This document shows positions 20,757 through 29,989 of a stretch of DNA of 64,000 bases, piece by piece (the stretch's first letter is position 1; each line of letters opens with the position of its first letter). The stretch comes from Petrosia ficiformis (lineage: Eukaryota > Porifera > Demospongiae > Haplosclerida > Petrosiidae), in assembly GCA_947044365.1 (NCBI GenBank), contig OX345636.1:29368466-29432465 (forward strand), in the 5' to 3' direction. Both the position numbers and the translations under genes were made by a program. The notes under the pieces were generated by a model, which saw nothing but the letters and a program-made list of their open reading frames with translations, was not told the DNA's origin and ran no database searches.

Positions 20757-21031
20757 TCCTGGCCAGCAGTGGTTAAAGAGGAAGGGTTACCTCAATCCTG
20801 GCCAGCAGTGGGTAAGAAGGAAGAGAAGGAAGGTTCACTGTGGTCCTGGCCAGCAGTGGTTAAGGAGGAGGAAGAAGAATTACAGCAGTGGGTAAGGAGG
20901 AAGAAGTGGAGAAAGGATTACTGTGGTCTTCCTGGCCAGCAGTGGGTTAAGGAGGAGGAGGAGGAGGAAGGTTCACTGCAGCAGTGGTTAAGGAGGAGGA
21001 GGAAGAGTTATTGCAGTCCTGGCCAGCAGTG
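20757..21031. repeat. Degenerate G/A-rich minisatellite with CCTGGCCAGCAGTGG core
   Basis: CCTGGCCAGCAGTGG or a shortened GCAGTGG core recurs about seven times at irregular spacing (roughly 40-60 bp), each followed by TTAAGGAGGAGGAAG-like purine tracts. On the plus strand this gives an ORF (20739-21032) with repeated 'SWPAVVKEEE'. On the minus strand it encodes a proline- and serine-rich tail of an ORF starting at 21276. Neither product is recognisable; the ORFs probably follow from repeat periodicity. Confidence 0.7.
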
Positions 21032-21846
21032 ACATACATTTGGATTGGAGGGGAGGAAGTAAGATCGTATTCCCCAGAAATGTCTGTTAAATAATCGATT
21101 GATGGAGACTGTGATGTGTCGTAGCACAATTGACCTGAAATGACTTGAAAAGATAAGGAGGATAACGAAATATCCAAGTAATAGATTTGAAGAGAAAAAT
21201 CAATGGATAATGTGGATAAGTCCACACAGCACTCACAAGCAGCAATTTCTATGTGTGTAGGTAAGTTCCAGTACAACCCATCTGCAAACTGGATGAACTC
21301 GGGAGTGTAACCAACTGTAGGCTAGAAATGAAAGTAGAAATTTATAATAACACATGCTATCTAGTAATATTTATCTGTTACAGCTAATAAACTGGTACTA
21401 TTAATACAAATTTAATGGTTTGATGTGTTTAATACTGTTGCAGCTAATTTTGTTTGTTATATGGCGCAAAATCCATGGCACGTGTTGTGGGATAAATTGT
21501 ATAAAAGCATGAGAAAACTGTTAACAATAATATTATTAGTATATAAAAGTTACTAAGCTACCTCTTGCTCCATGATGTGATGATGACATTCGAACAAATT
21601 GTGTACCAGTGAAGGCCACTGAAGGATTAATCCTGAACAATAGCTCTAGAACAGTGCAACTGAACTCTTGCACGTGGATGTTTTGTAGCTAGCTAGCGCA
21701 GATATATCACTAACTAAACATTTAAAAAATTAGATAAATATATTAAATGACGTAACTGTCCAATACATTCGAAATTAGCTATAATAGAAAAGAAGCCTAG
21801 AAATAGCAGTGGATGGAATTAACCAGTACACATATTGGAATATTAA

Positions 21847-23041
21847 TCAAAGACAGCAAGATTTCCATATTTTAGATTCAAATTTTTCATATTTGAATTC
21901 CCAGTGTTCTATCTCAGCCTCAATAACTGCCTTAAGCTCGTCCATCTTATTAGAATCAAGCTTTTGAATGTCACGGCCCTTTCCACAACTGTACTCTGCT
22001 TCTACTATCATCATCATCACTTTCTTCATTTCCTTGTCACTATTCTGATCACTAACATCACTGTCCAAAGTGTCATCATACATGTCAAAACCTTTTCTGT
22101 TATGGATAATTTATCAGAGCTCACTACAGTCTTGGATGCTGCAACGATATGAGCAAAGAGGACCACTCTAAGAAAGTCATTCATGTTATGAGCAGGATCA
22201 ATTGGAACAGAAGTTTTATTCAAAAGACTTTGAATTTGGTACAATGTATCTCTTGCTTTTGAGGACTTAGACTTGTACAATCTCTTCCAAATAACCTATT
22301 AGGTTTATAAATGAAACAAAGAAAATAAACAAACTCTTAGGTGTACCATATTTTTAATAGCGTCTGCCGTGTATGCCAGTTCTCAATCACAGGGATCAAC
22401 CCACAAAGCTACTTTTTTACATCATCGTGTCCTGTCCTGAGCCTGTATAGCTCCATTTGCATGTGCTTGAGTTAATTGGTCATCGGCAAATAAAGTCTCC
22501 CAGACTTTAACTTTAGTTCGCTGAATGGATCCCCATCTGGTAAATGTATAATATAATCCATAATTAAGCATATTTCATCTAGCTTGTTCTCATTGCGAAG
22601 TTGCACTCCAACTGGTCAAAGTCAAAAAAGTATTAGTAACCAATAACTAGACAATTAATATACACAGACAGACTTCTGTGCCATTTCTTTAGAATATTTG
22701 TGAGGGATATGCCACATGATTTGTCATCTTTAACAAGTGATCCATCCGGTACATGCAAATGGTTTGCAAGAACTCTGTGAAAAATGAACATACATGTTGA
22801 TGGATTCAATACTTAATTCTAACCTAGCAACTAAAACAACAAAGCTATCTTTTAGTTTACATATGTCTTCATCATTAGGCAGTAGTGTGTTGAAATTTAT
22901 TTCTTTTTTAGGTGGTTCATCAGACAACCCATCAACTCTATCTAGCAAGTCGTATGTGCGGAAGTAGTGCAATGATTGTGTGTTGTAATTCAGCCGTTGA
23001 AAAGACCTATGTGCAATTTTGTCAATATTGTCGTCGATCAA
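21847..23041 (-). pseudogene. Decayed DUF6589-family gene
   Basis: Minus-strand segments in the order expected for DUF6589 proteins: 'TQSLHYFRTYDLLDRVDGLSDEPP' (here split: TQSLHYFRTY, then DRVDGLSDEPP; 22990-22910), 'LLPNDEDICKLKD' (22890), 'WHIPHKYSKEMAQKS' (22720-22675), 'RNENKLDEICLIMDY' (22600-22555), 'DDQLTQAHANGA' (22480), 'VIWKRLYKSKSSKARDTLY' (22295-22240), and 'AHNMNDFLRVV'. The GDQLT-like motif and the WK-LY helix are landmarks I remember for this family, which is associated with mobile elements in fungi and animals. Frame changes and stops between segments (for instance near 22420) indicate decay, although some gaps could be introns. Confidence 0.6.
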
Positions 23042-25264
23042 CTGGAATCCATCCTATTTTTTATTTGGATACCAGAAACTGTAGCACCAGGATCAATTCA
23101 GTTTTGCTGTCCTGGTTTTCTTCAATCAGTTTATAGATATATCATGTTCCCCACAATCACGATCAGAATCATCACACCAACTTTCACATATTTCTTCATC
23201 ATACATGTCATCATAATTCAGGAATTCATTAATTACAACATCCAGCATCAGAAATAAGTGTCCCATCTGGTGGTTTCTTTCCTCTGTCTCAAATGTTACA
23301 ATATCACTTATATACCTCCACAAAGAGTGTTAACGTGAAACTTTTAACTCAAGAAACGCCATTTGATTATTGGACCACTGTTGAACCATAATCAGTCGAA
23401 ATGCGATTTACAAGTTCAATTGTACCTGAATATGACGATGTCATCATCAAAGGATGCAAGGCACTGTTTACCTACAAAGAATACAACAGACGGAAACCTT
23501 TTTATGTGTTTGATTTCCATAAAGTAATAAAAAATGACTCGTTGAACAAGGGACATTCTTTGAGAGTAATGTTTCAGAAGCAGGTTAGAGTACAAGAAAT
23601 GGCTTAGATGTTTCATAATCAGTAACCAGATCTGCAAGTAATCTTATTCTTTTCATAGCTTCATGTGAATTCTGGATAATAGAACTGTGGTCTGTTGAAC
23701 ATATGCTTCATCTCAGCTCTTATTTTACAAGCAACTTGTAGAATAACAATATCTGAAGTTCTTTCAGAACTACCAGAAGGATGATTAATTGTTACGTAAC
23801 AATACACAAATAAAACTTAAAAGAATGAGTGTCATCGAATTTGGATGAATTTCTTTGGTGAGAGAGATATGGCCGGACATCTAGTGATGTACTGGAAAAT
23901 ATGTACAGAGATATAGCCATTTCGTATCCTGTCTGAGGTTCCTACATATATTCTTCAACAGCTCTTCAGAGCTTCCATTTTGCTAAAAATTCAACTTAAT
24001 GGCTCATGCCACACCCCTATATATCGATGTTTGAAACATTATAGCGGAAGTCGTGTTCTGCCCATGGTGTTGGCCACGCCCTCGATACCATAAAGTACCC
24101 TGTTCGTTTATTACAGTTGATCCTAAAATCGGTAAAAGTTCTGTAATTCACTGAGAAAACAACAAGAATGGTAATGACGTCAGTCTCACATGCAGCGACA
24201 ATTAGCACAATACCAAAATTAATTATTTTAATGCAGGGGTGTGATCAAATTTAACACGTGTGTAAAAGCAATCATCTTCTGGTCTATCAAGCAAAGGCAA
24301 ACATCGTTGTGTCAATTTACCAACCTTTTTGGACCTCACATAAGTATTATTTTGCGTTTAAATCCTGTCGATCTCTGTCAGTGTCACCTGTGCATCCACT
24401 ATATCAACTCTGTCGAACAATCTTCCAAACAAACACTCACCCAGTACATCGCTAAAATCTGTCAACCTTAAAGATAAGAATTTTAGGAGAAAGTGTGTAC
24501 TTGTGTATTTAGTAGTGATTCATTGTACATTTACAGTTTCAGTTATTAAATTAAGAGAGCGGTAGTGATGCATTATGACTCGAATACAACTTTATTGTGT
24601 TCAGATGAAGACCTTGGCCATGGTTCAATTTCTGTTTGACCTATGCATCACAATGGTTCTGTGATCCATTTATTTATAGTTTGAGTGTATACAATAATTT
24701 GTTAAGAAACTCGAAACTCCACTGAGAAAGCAGAAAGGCAACAGAAAAGACTGGAGAAAAATTGAAAAGGGTAATTCACTGTTCATACCTTTAAATACCA
24801 TGATAAAAAATGTTTACAGTTGTAAAAAAATGGCATCATCTTTAAAATAGTCAAGATCTAAATTGCAGTTTTTCTTACTCATTTTTTAATATACTACAAT
24901 TATTAAGAAAAAGATTCTGATACTGATATTACTATAGTGTGTAAATATAGTTCAAGAGCTGTGTTCTGTAATAGTCATTATTAATATTCTATAATTATAA
25001 TAAAAATTATAGAAAAGAAAGATTCTGATACTGATATTTATATTGTTTCTATACTTTTTTTTTCCAGAAACAGAGTGTTCCCTATCAGTGTTGCCACACA
25101 CTTGCAGTGAAATGAGTCCAATGTTGTCAGTGTGAAAAGATGGTATCACTGCATCTGCAGTGATATATTCTATAAATTGGCTATTATGCCTGAAAATACT
25201 TAAACTACTAAAGTATATAAAATAAGATGTATATAATTATGTTATCACTTAGAAGTGAACATAC
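23042..25264. other. No recognisable gene
   Basis: Short ORFs on both strands (for instance 23126-23323 minus and 23401-23607 plus) may be decayed upstream parts of the DUF6589 gene, but I see no motif. AAGATTCTGATACTGATATT occurs twice about 110 bp apart (about 24909 and 25018). The rest is AT-rich sequence without clear structure. Confidence 0.35.
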
Positions 25265-25345
25265 TTGAATCACATGGTGGTTTTTATTCTGCCCACAGCA
25301 GTTATCAGCATGCAAATGCACATCTGTCTCTCCTATAGTACAGGA
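25265..25345 (-). pseudogene. DUF7869-type fragment, copy C
   Basis: A short minus-strand exon-like piece encoding 'GETDVHLHADNCCGQNKNH', the same motif as copies A and B. Its downstream end reads into an acceptor/donor-like boundary near 25270, where copy similarity is lost. The left side of a Tigger-like MITE follows directly at 25349. Confidence 0.55.
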
Positions 25346-25348
25346 GTA

Positions 25349-26155
25349 CAGTGGAACCTCCATTTAACGGACAGTTTGGGGATTTTTACTTTGTCCTTTA
25401 TACAGAGGTGTCCTTTACAAGGAGGTTCTCTAGTTCAGGCACTGGTAACGCAAACTTAAGACTTTATAAGACTCAGAATTGTTTCAGAGAAGATGTATTA
25501 AGAAATCCACAGATGTAAAATTTATTTTTCATAATCACCAGGAAGATATTAACTCTTTACCAACTATAATTGAAATAAGCGTCTTCGTTATTAACCCAAA
25601 TTTAATTAAGAAATTTTGTGTGGGCAGAGCGCTTAATATCCTAATCAACATTTTCACCACTATAACTCATATTTTATAAGACTCAACATTCTAACTTATT
25701 TTGTGGAAAGAAGCGTCTTTAACAAACCCATTGATGTAAAATTTATACTTCGCTATCAGCAGGAAGAGAGAAATGCGAACGTTTGTAAGTATAGTAGTCG
25801 ACGGGCAACGCCCACTTCTTGTCTAGTCTGTATAACGCCTGAATTTTAAGCAACCACGACTTTTAACTCACTTAGTTATACAGAAGACCTTCTAAGAAAG
25901 CCATAGATACCAAAATCACTCTTCGTTAGTAACAAGAAAGTATTATGAGAGCGTTTGAAAGTACTATTGTCAGTGGCAACGCCCTACGTCCGTTAAATGG
26001 AAGTACTGTTCACATGTTAACTGTATTGATGGGAATCGAGCGTTATCCGTTATCCGTTAAATAGAAAGTCCGTTCCAAGGAGGTACAACAATAGTAGTCA
26101 GTTCAATCCGTGCATTGGTTGTGTCCGTTACAAGGAGTGTCCGTTAATGATACTG
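25349..26155. mobile_element. Tigger/pogo-like MITE with TTAA element nested inside
   Basis: Starts with CAGTGGAACCTCCATTTAAC after a TA and ends ...TCCGTTAATGATACTG. GTCCGTTA / TAACGGAC motifs recur within both ends (25370, 25988, 26050, 26125, 26142), the pattern of Tigger-derived MITEs. No coding sequence. The middle is occupied by a truncated copy of the 656-bp TTAA element described at 37848. Confidence 0.65.
25549..25986. mobile_element. Truncated copy 3 of the 656-bp TTAA MITE family
   Basis: Begins at a TTAA (25549-25552) followed by CTCTTTACCAACTATAATTG and follows the same sequence as the element at 37852, including TTTGTGTGGGC, ACTTCGCTATCAGCAGGAAG and TAGTCGACGGGCAACGCCCAC. Similarity stops near 25986, where Tigger-type sequence resumes, so about a third is missing and the second TTAA end is lost. 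Confidence 0.75.
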
Positions 26156-26179
26156 CTAAGTTTAACTGTTAAGGTGGGA

Positions 26180-26763
26180 GTGGGCGGATGCGACTCCAAT
26201 CAGTTTCAAAATAGAATATTATATAATATGACTCTAACCTGGTGTAATAGCAACCTTCATATCTTCTGATCAGCTTTATATTGTCCTGTAATTGAAGAAA
26301 TATGGTTAAAATCGCCATGTTTCCAATTAACATAAGTACAAAACCACAAAAGCCACGCCCACCATACATGGCGTGCATTAAGTACAATGTATTTTGAGAA
26401 AAGTTACGAAGCCGTTTTCTGCAAATTCATTTTACTTTTAAAGTTACAAGAGGCTAAAGAAAGCTGAATTCTGTAGCTTTTCACTGAAACCATAAAATTT
26501 ACCTTTCTAGACACTATCAAACTCCGATCTTTCTCAGAGAGCAACTACAGTTACCCCGCCATTGTTTTCCACCCATCGCCCCCTCCACCACCCGTGGGCC
26601 ATGTTTAGCTTTGTTTCAGAAAATATACTATCAGTGAAAACATTTAGGCCCAATAATTATACCCCCAGGTGGGTGTGGCTTCCAAAAAATACAGAATGGA
26701 ACCAGATTGTATGCAGCAAGAAGCTTGCAAGACTAGAAATTGATTGGAGTAGCATCCGCCCAC
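26180..26763. repeat. 584-bp unit bounded by 28-bp inverted repeats
   Basis: GTGGGCGGATGCGACTCCAA (26180) and its near-exact inverse TTGGAGTAGCATCCGCCCAC (ending 26763) face each other; 26 of 28 bases agree. No obvious target duplication flanks the arms. The plus-strand ORF 26562-26849 crosses the right arm and matches nothing known. Probably a MITE whose exact ends I cannot fix. Confidence 0.5.
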
Positions 26764-26876
26764 GAAAAGACTACAACCTTAAAGAGAGAAGGTTTCCAGT
26801 TAATTACGTACGTAGGAGTGACCGCACCCACCACCTAAATGTGTGCTAAGCGTAAGTCTTCCAAAATCTAGACAAG

Positions 26877-27305
26877 ATGAATTTTCCTGAGGTTGGAGCT
26901 GGACTGCAAAATCTGCGCAACACCTGTTTCTTAAATGCAGTTGTTCAATGTCTTGTGCACAACCCAGACTTTTGTAAACGTCTATTTATGCATCAGGAGT
27001 GTAGTAAGAAAACTAGTGCTATTGTACAAATTGTTATTATAATGCAAAAATACATAATTATACATAATTATTATACACTTTAAAAGCAGCAAAGACTTTT
27101 GTGCAGTTTGTTTTCTGAAAGAAAGTACTATGCAAAAGACTGGGACTATATCTCCAACACAAATACACAGAATGCTTAACTGTAAGATAATTTTGTACAT
27201 GAAAACATATATATACAAGATCTCCTCTTGAAGGAATACTTCCACACTGGCAGCATAATCAGCAAGAAGATGCTCATGAATTTCTTCTGAGATTTCTAGA
27301 GGAGT
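26877..27305 (+). pseudogene. Ubiquitin-specific protease (USP) N-terminal fragment
   Basis: Exon 1 (from ATG 26877) encodes 'VGAGLQNLRNTCFLNAVVQC', the USP Cys box; the catalytic Cys is the one in NTCFLN. A second piece (about 27085-27173) encodes 'SSKDFCAVCFLKESTMQK' and a third (about 27226-27314) 'QQEDAHEFLLRFLEESS', the QEDAHEF motif. The order and spacing match USP36/42-like enzymes, which remove ubiquitin from proteins. GTAAGA-like donors are visible at 27004 and 27174, but none of the introns I tried keeps the phase. The His box and the rest of the catalytic domain are absent; a long hairpin begins 70 bp downstream. Most likely a dying or truncated host gene copy. Confidence 0.75.
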
Positions 27306-27380
27306 CAAGTATTAGGTAGATGAACAATTAATTGTTAAGAAAGATTGTATTTATATACAAGAATAATAAAAAACATTTTC

Positions 27381-27624
27381 AATAAAAATGATAGAAGATG
27401 TAGGGATGTCAAAACCCAAAAAGGATGCGAACAAGGTTAGGTGGGACCCAAATTTAAACAAACCACTTCCATATAAGCGTACATAAGTATAACTATTCTT
27501 ATTTTGCTTTTTAAGTACTTGTGTAGGCTTATATGGAAGTGGTTTGTTTAAATTTGGGTCCCACCTAACCTTGTTCGCATCCTTTTTGGGTTTTGACATC
27601 CCTACATCTTCTATCATTTTTATT
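27381..27624. repeat. Perfect 97-bp inverted repeat with a 50-bp loop
   Basis: Left arm 27381-27477, right arm 27528-27624. I compared them base by base and found no mismatch. Outside the arms the similarity resumes (AAGAATAATAAAA on both sides) with a 15-base insertion in the left arm. The RNA of either strand would fold into a near-perfect 97-bp duplex. The arm includes GATGTAGGGATGTCAAAACC, whose inverse resembles the 'TTTTGATATCCCTACATAC' sequence found at 27876 and 30062. Confidence 0.9.
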
Positions 27625-27680
27625 ATTCTTGTTTTCATTATTTTTTGTGAATGTAAGTTAGTTATAGTATTCAAATTTTT

Positions 27681-28250
27681 TCAAACTTAAAAAATAAATA
27701 TTGGTAGTCAATATTAACAATTTTATATAGTGATCGAAATTCAGTGAAAATGACTTGTACATAAGCATAAAGTACTATAATTTAATAATAAATGTTAGAT
27801 ATAGAGAATGAATGATTTTGAAATGTATTGCTGAGTTACCATCCCAATCTTGTTCCTGTGTTGTTTTGTTGTTTTGATATCCCTACATACTATTCCAATG
27901 TTAAAAATGTTTTTTATTGTTCTTTATTTTTTCTTTATTTTAGTAAAAGAATATGAAGAGCTCCCGAAAAGCTAAAACTAGTAATTACAGTAATAACTAA
28001 CTACTTTTTTATGTTATATTATAACTAGCATGCTTATTTACTACCTTTTGTTATTGTTATTATTATTCTTATTTTACTTTGTAATAATATTATGTAGTTG
28101 TATTATTTATTTATACATTATTATGTAGACTGACATTTAAATCTGTCACTAGTCAGCCCCACCTTTTCTAAATGAAATAGCTCCACCCTTTTAAAATGCA
28201 GGTGTAGTTTAGGAATGTGTCACGTCAAGTTACGTCACATCTGCACTGAG
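27681..28250. other. No gene seen
   Basis: AT-rich spacer between the hairpin and the first small gene. A 'CCATCCCAATCTTGTTCCTGTG' type sequence (27842) recurs at 31310, next to the GATATCCCTACA motif, so dispersed repeats are present. Confidence 0.4.
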
Positions 28251-28258
28251 TATAAATA
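28251..28258 (+). promoter_or_regulatory. TATA box of small gene 1
   Basis: TATAAATA, 41 bp upstream of the ATG at 28292. The position fits a core promoter with a start site near 28280. Inference from sequence only. Confidence 0.5.
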
Positions 28259-28291
28259 GGAATTTGTAGCTTTTTTTGCAGAAATTTTGAA

Positions 28292-28535
28292 ATGGATGAA
28301 GACCCAGTAAGTGCTATAAGAAATTTTATTGTGCCAATGTTGAAAAGTTTTTTTTTTATTATAGTTTAACTGTGATGAGTTTGATAAATTCCTCTCTGGG
28401 CTATCCAGAGAGGAATTAGAGAAATTGGATATCCCAAGTAAGTGCTTTATTATTGACAATCATAATGATTTATGTGAGTATTGTTTCTTTTGAATTATAG
28501 AAACAGAAAAGGAGCAAAAGAAGTTAAACTATTAA
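28292..28535 (+). CDS. Small three-exon gene, 40 residues
   Basis: Exon 1 28292-28306 (MDEDP), donor GTAAGT; exon 2 28365-28437 after the acceptor TTATAG, donor GTAAGT; exon 3 28501-28535 after AATTATAG, ending in TAA. Both introns are about 60 bp with textbook borders, and the frame is kept across both junctions. The product starts MDEDPFNCDEFDKFLSGLS, then a charged helix with 'REELEKLDIP' and 'EKEQKKLNY'. It is acidic, then basic, probably a single amphipathic helix; I do not recognise it. The tight gene architecture and the TATA box argue that it is transcribed; the protein-coding status is not proven. It could also be the start of a longer alternatively spliced gene. Confidence 0.55.
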
Positions 28536-28851
28536 AAATTTTTAATTATAATTAGCTATATATAAATATTTAATTTTAATATAACTTTTACAACAAAATT
28601 CATTAATAAACTGAACATTTAAGTCAGTACAATATTAGTATAAAAAATCAAGAGGTATGAATTTGTAGGTTAACATGAATAAGAAATGAAACTTTAATTC
28701 ACCTTTCAACTCGGAAGTATTTCCAGAATATCATTAAAATTCTAATGTATTATCGTAATTAAGATATATTCAACTATTGTCATAATTATGAATAATTAAG
28801 ATAACTATAATATTATTCAACTATCATTACTTAATTAATATTTGTAATGCT

Positions 28852-28859
28852 ATAAAAGC
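28852..28859 (+). promoter_or_regulatory. TATA box of small gene 2
   Basis: CTATAAAAG about 43 bp upstream of the ATG at 28895, the same layout as for the gene at 28292. Confidence 0.5.
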
Positions 28860-28894
28860 AGTAGACTACCATTATTATTGCTACAGGTTTTACT

Positions 28895-29306
28895 ATGGAT
28901 AATATTAAGTGAGTAATGTGTTAGGATTTACTCTGTATATATCACTACATTCATTCTTCTGTAGAGTCCCACCGAGAAAAATATACAATTTGATAGAACC
29001 GTAAGCAAAATGTTTTATATAATTTATAGTAGTAACTGTTTTTATTTGCTTCAAACCAGCAATTCTGTTTTGAATGTCATATGATAAGTGCAACTCTTTT
29101 TTCTTAACCTTCAAAGTATGGATACTATAACACAGTCTCCTCCACCACCACCACCATCTCCACCACCACCTCCAGCAATATCACCATCCAGATCACCATC
29201 ACCATCGCCACCACCAGCTGCAGAAAACGAGAAAAGAGGGAGAAGAGGACAAGGAAGGGGAGATAGGGGAGGACGTGGAGGAAAAAGAGGAGGACGGGGA
29301 GGATGA
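28895..29306 (+). CDS. Small three-exon gene: proline-rich N-terminus, RGG-rich C-terminus
   Basis: Exon 1 28895-28908 (MDNIK), exon 2 28965-29000, exon 3 from 29117 after a pyrimidine-rich acceptor (TTTTTTCTTAACCTTCAAAG). Junctions keep the frame and give 79 residues: a basic start, 'SPPPPPPSPPPPPAISPSRS', then RGG/RGR repeats typical of RNA-binding tails. The stop (TGA, 29304-29306) sits inside the repeat, and the frame goes on for about 30 more codons of the same GGR/GKG composition, so a CGA-to-TGA change or an alternative ending is possible. A second acceptor at 29059 would instead give a 24-residue product. Confidence 0.5.
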
Positions 29307-29989
29307 GGAGGAGGACGAGGAGGAAGAGGCAAAGAACAGAAGGGAAGAGGAGGAGGACGAAAAGGAAGAGATGAAAAGAAAGTTATAATTATTAACAACT
29401 ATTATTAAAGACATAAAAGACTTGTAGACTTCTTTTTTTTGTAGATGCATGACATTTTTTCTTATATGTATAATTATGTAAATTATTATTATTATAATAT
29501 TATTACATCTGTATCGTTTTGAAGAAAAAAATATATATTACATGTACAGTACATTTATTATAAGTGACTGAATTTGGGAAAATCAGGGTTATGAGATAAT
29601 TATTAATTTTGAGACATGAGTGAAAATAGACAGTTATGGCTTACTTGGGTGATCACTGTTTTACTACATAAAAAGCTTCATTAACACCTTACCTATTCAC
29701 TTATATCTTCAGAGAGATTTGGAGACATTGCTGTACTTTACTAGTCACTCTCATGATTAAATAATTACCTTTTTCCAAAAATGAAGGATTTGTGACTACA
29801 ACGATTTAATCCTCTGCTGTAGCTTTGTCTTTTGTGTGATTGGGATGTATCATATATCATTCTGAAGCTATATATAATTATATCACTTTTTTTTTGACAT
29901 TATGTTAATTAATATTTAGAAATTCCTGATAATAATTAACATACATCTGTATTATAATAAATTATTCCTAATGTGTGCTTGTCACTAGA

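Noticed and set aside
20739..21276. Candidate repeat proteins on both strands
   Set aside because: Produced by the CCTGGCCAGCAGTGG minisatellite; neither strand shows splice signals or known domains.
27351..27674. 107-codon minus-strand ORF through both hairpin arms
   Set aside because: It reads both arms of a perfect inverted repeat, so the two halves are reverse complements; no protein similarity.
29111..29450. Minus-strand proline- and serine-rich ORFs
   Set aside because: Antisense to the Pro/RGG gene on the plus strand, caused by low-complexity sequence.
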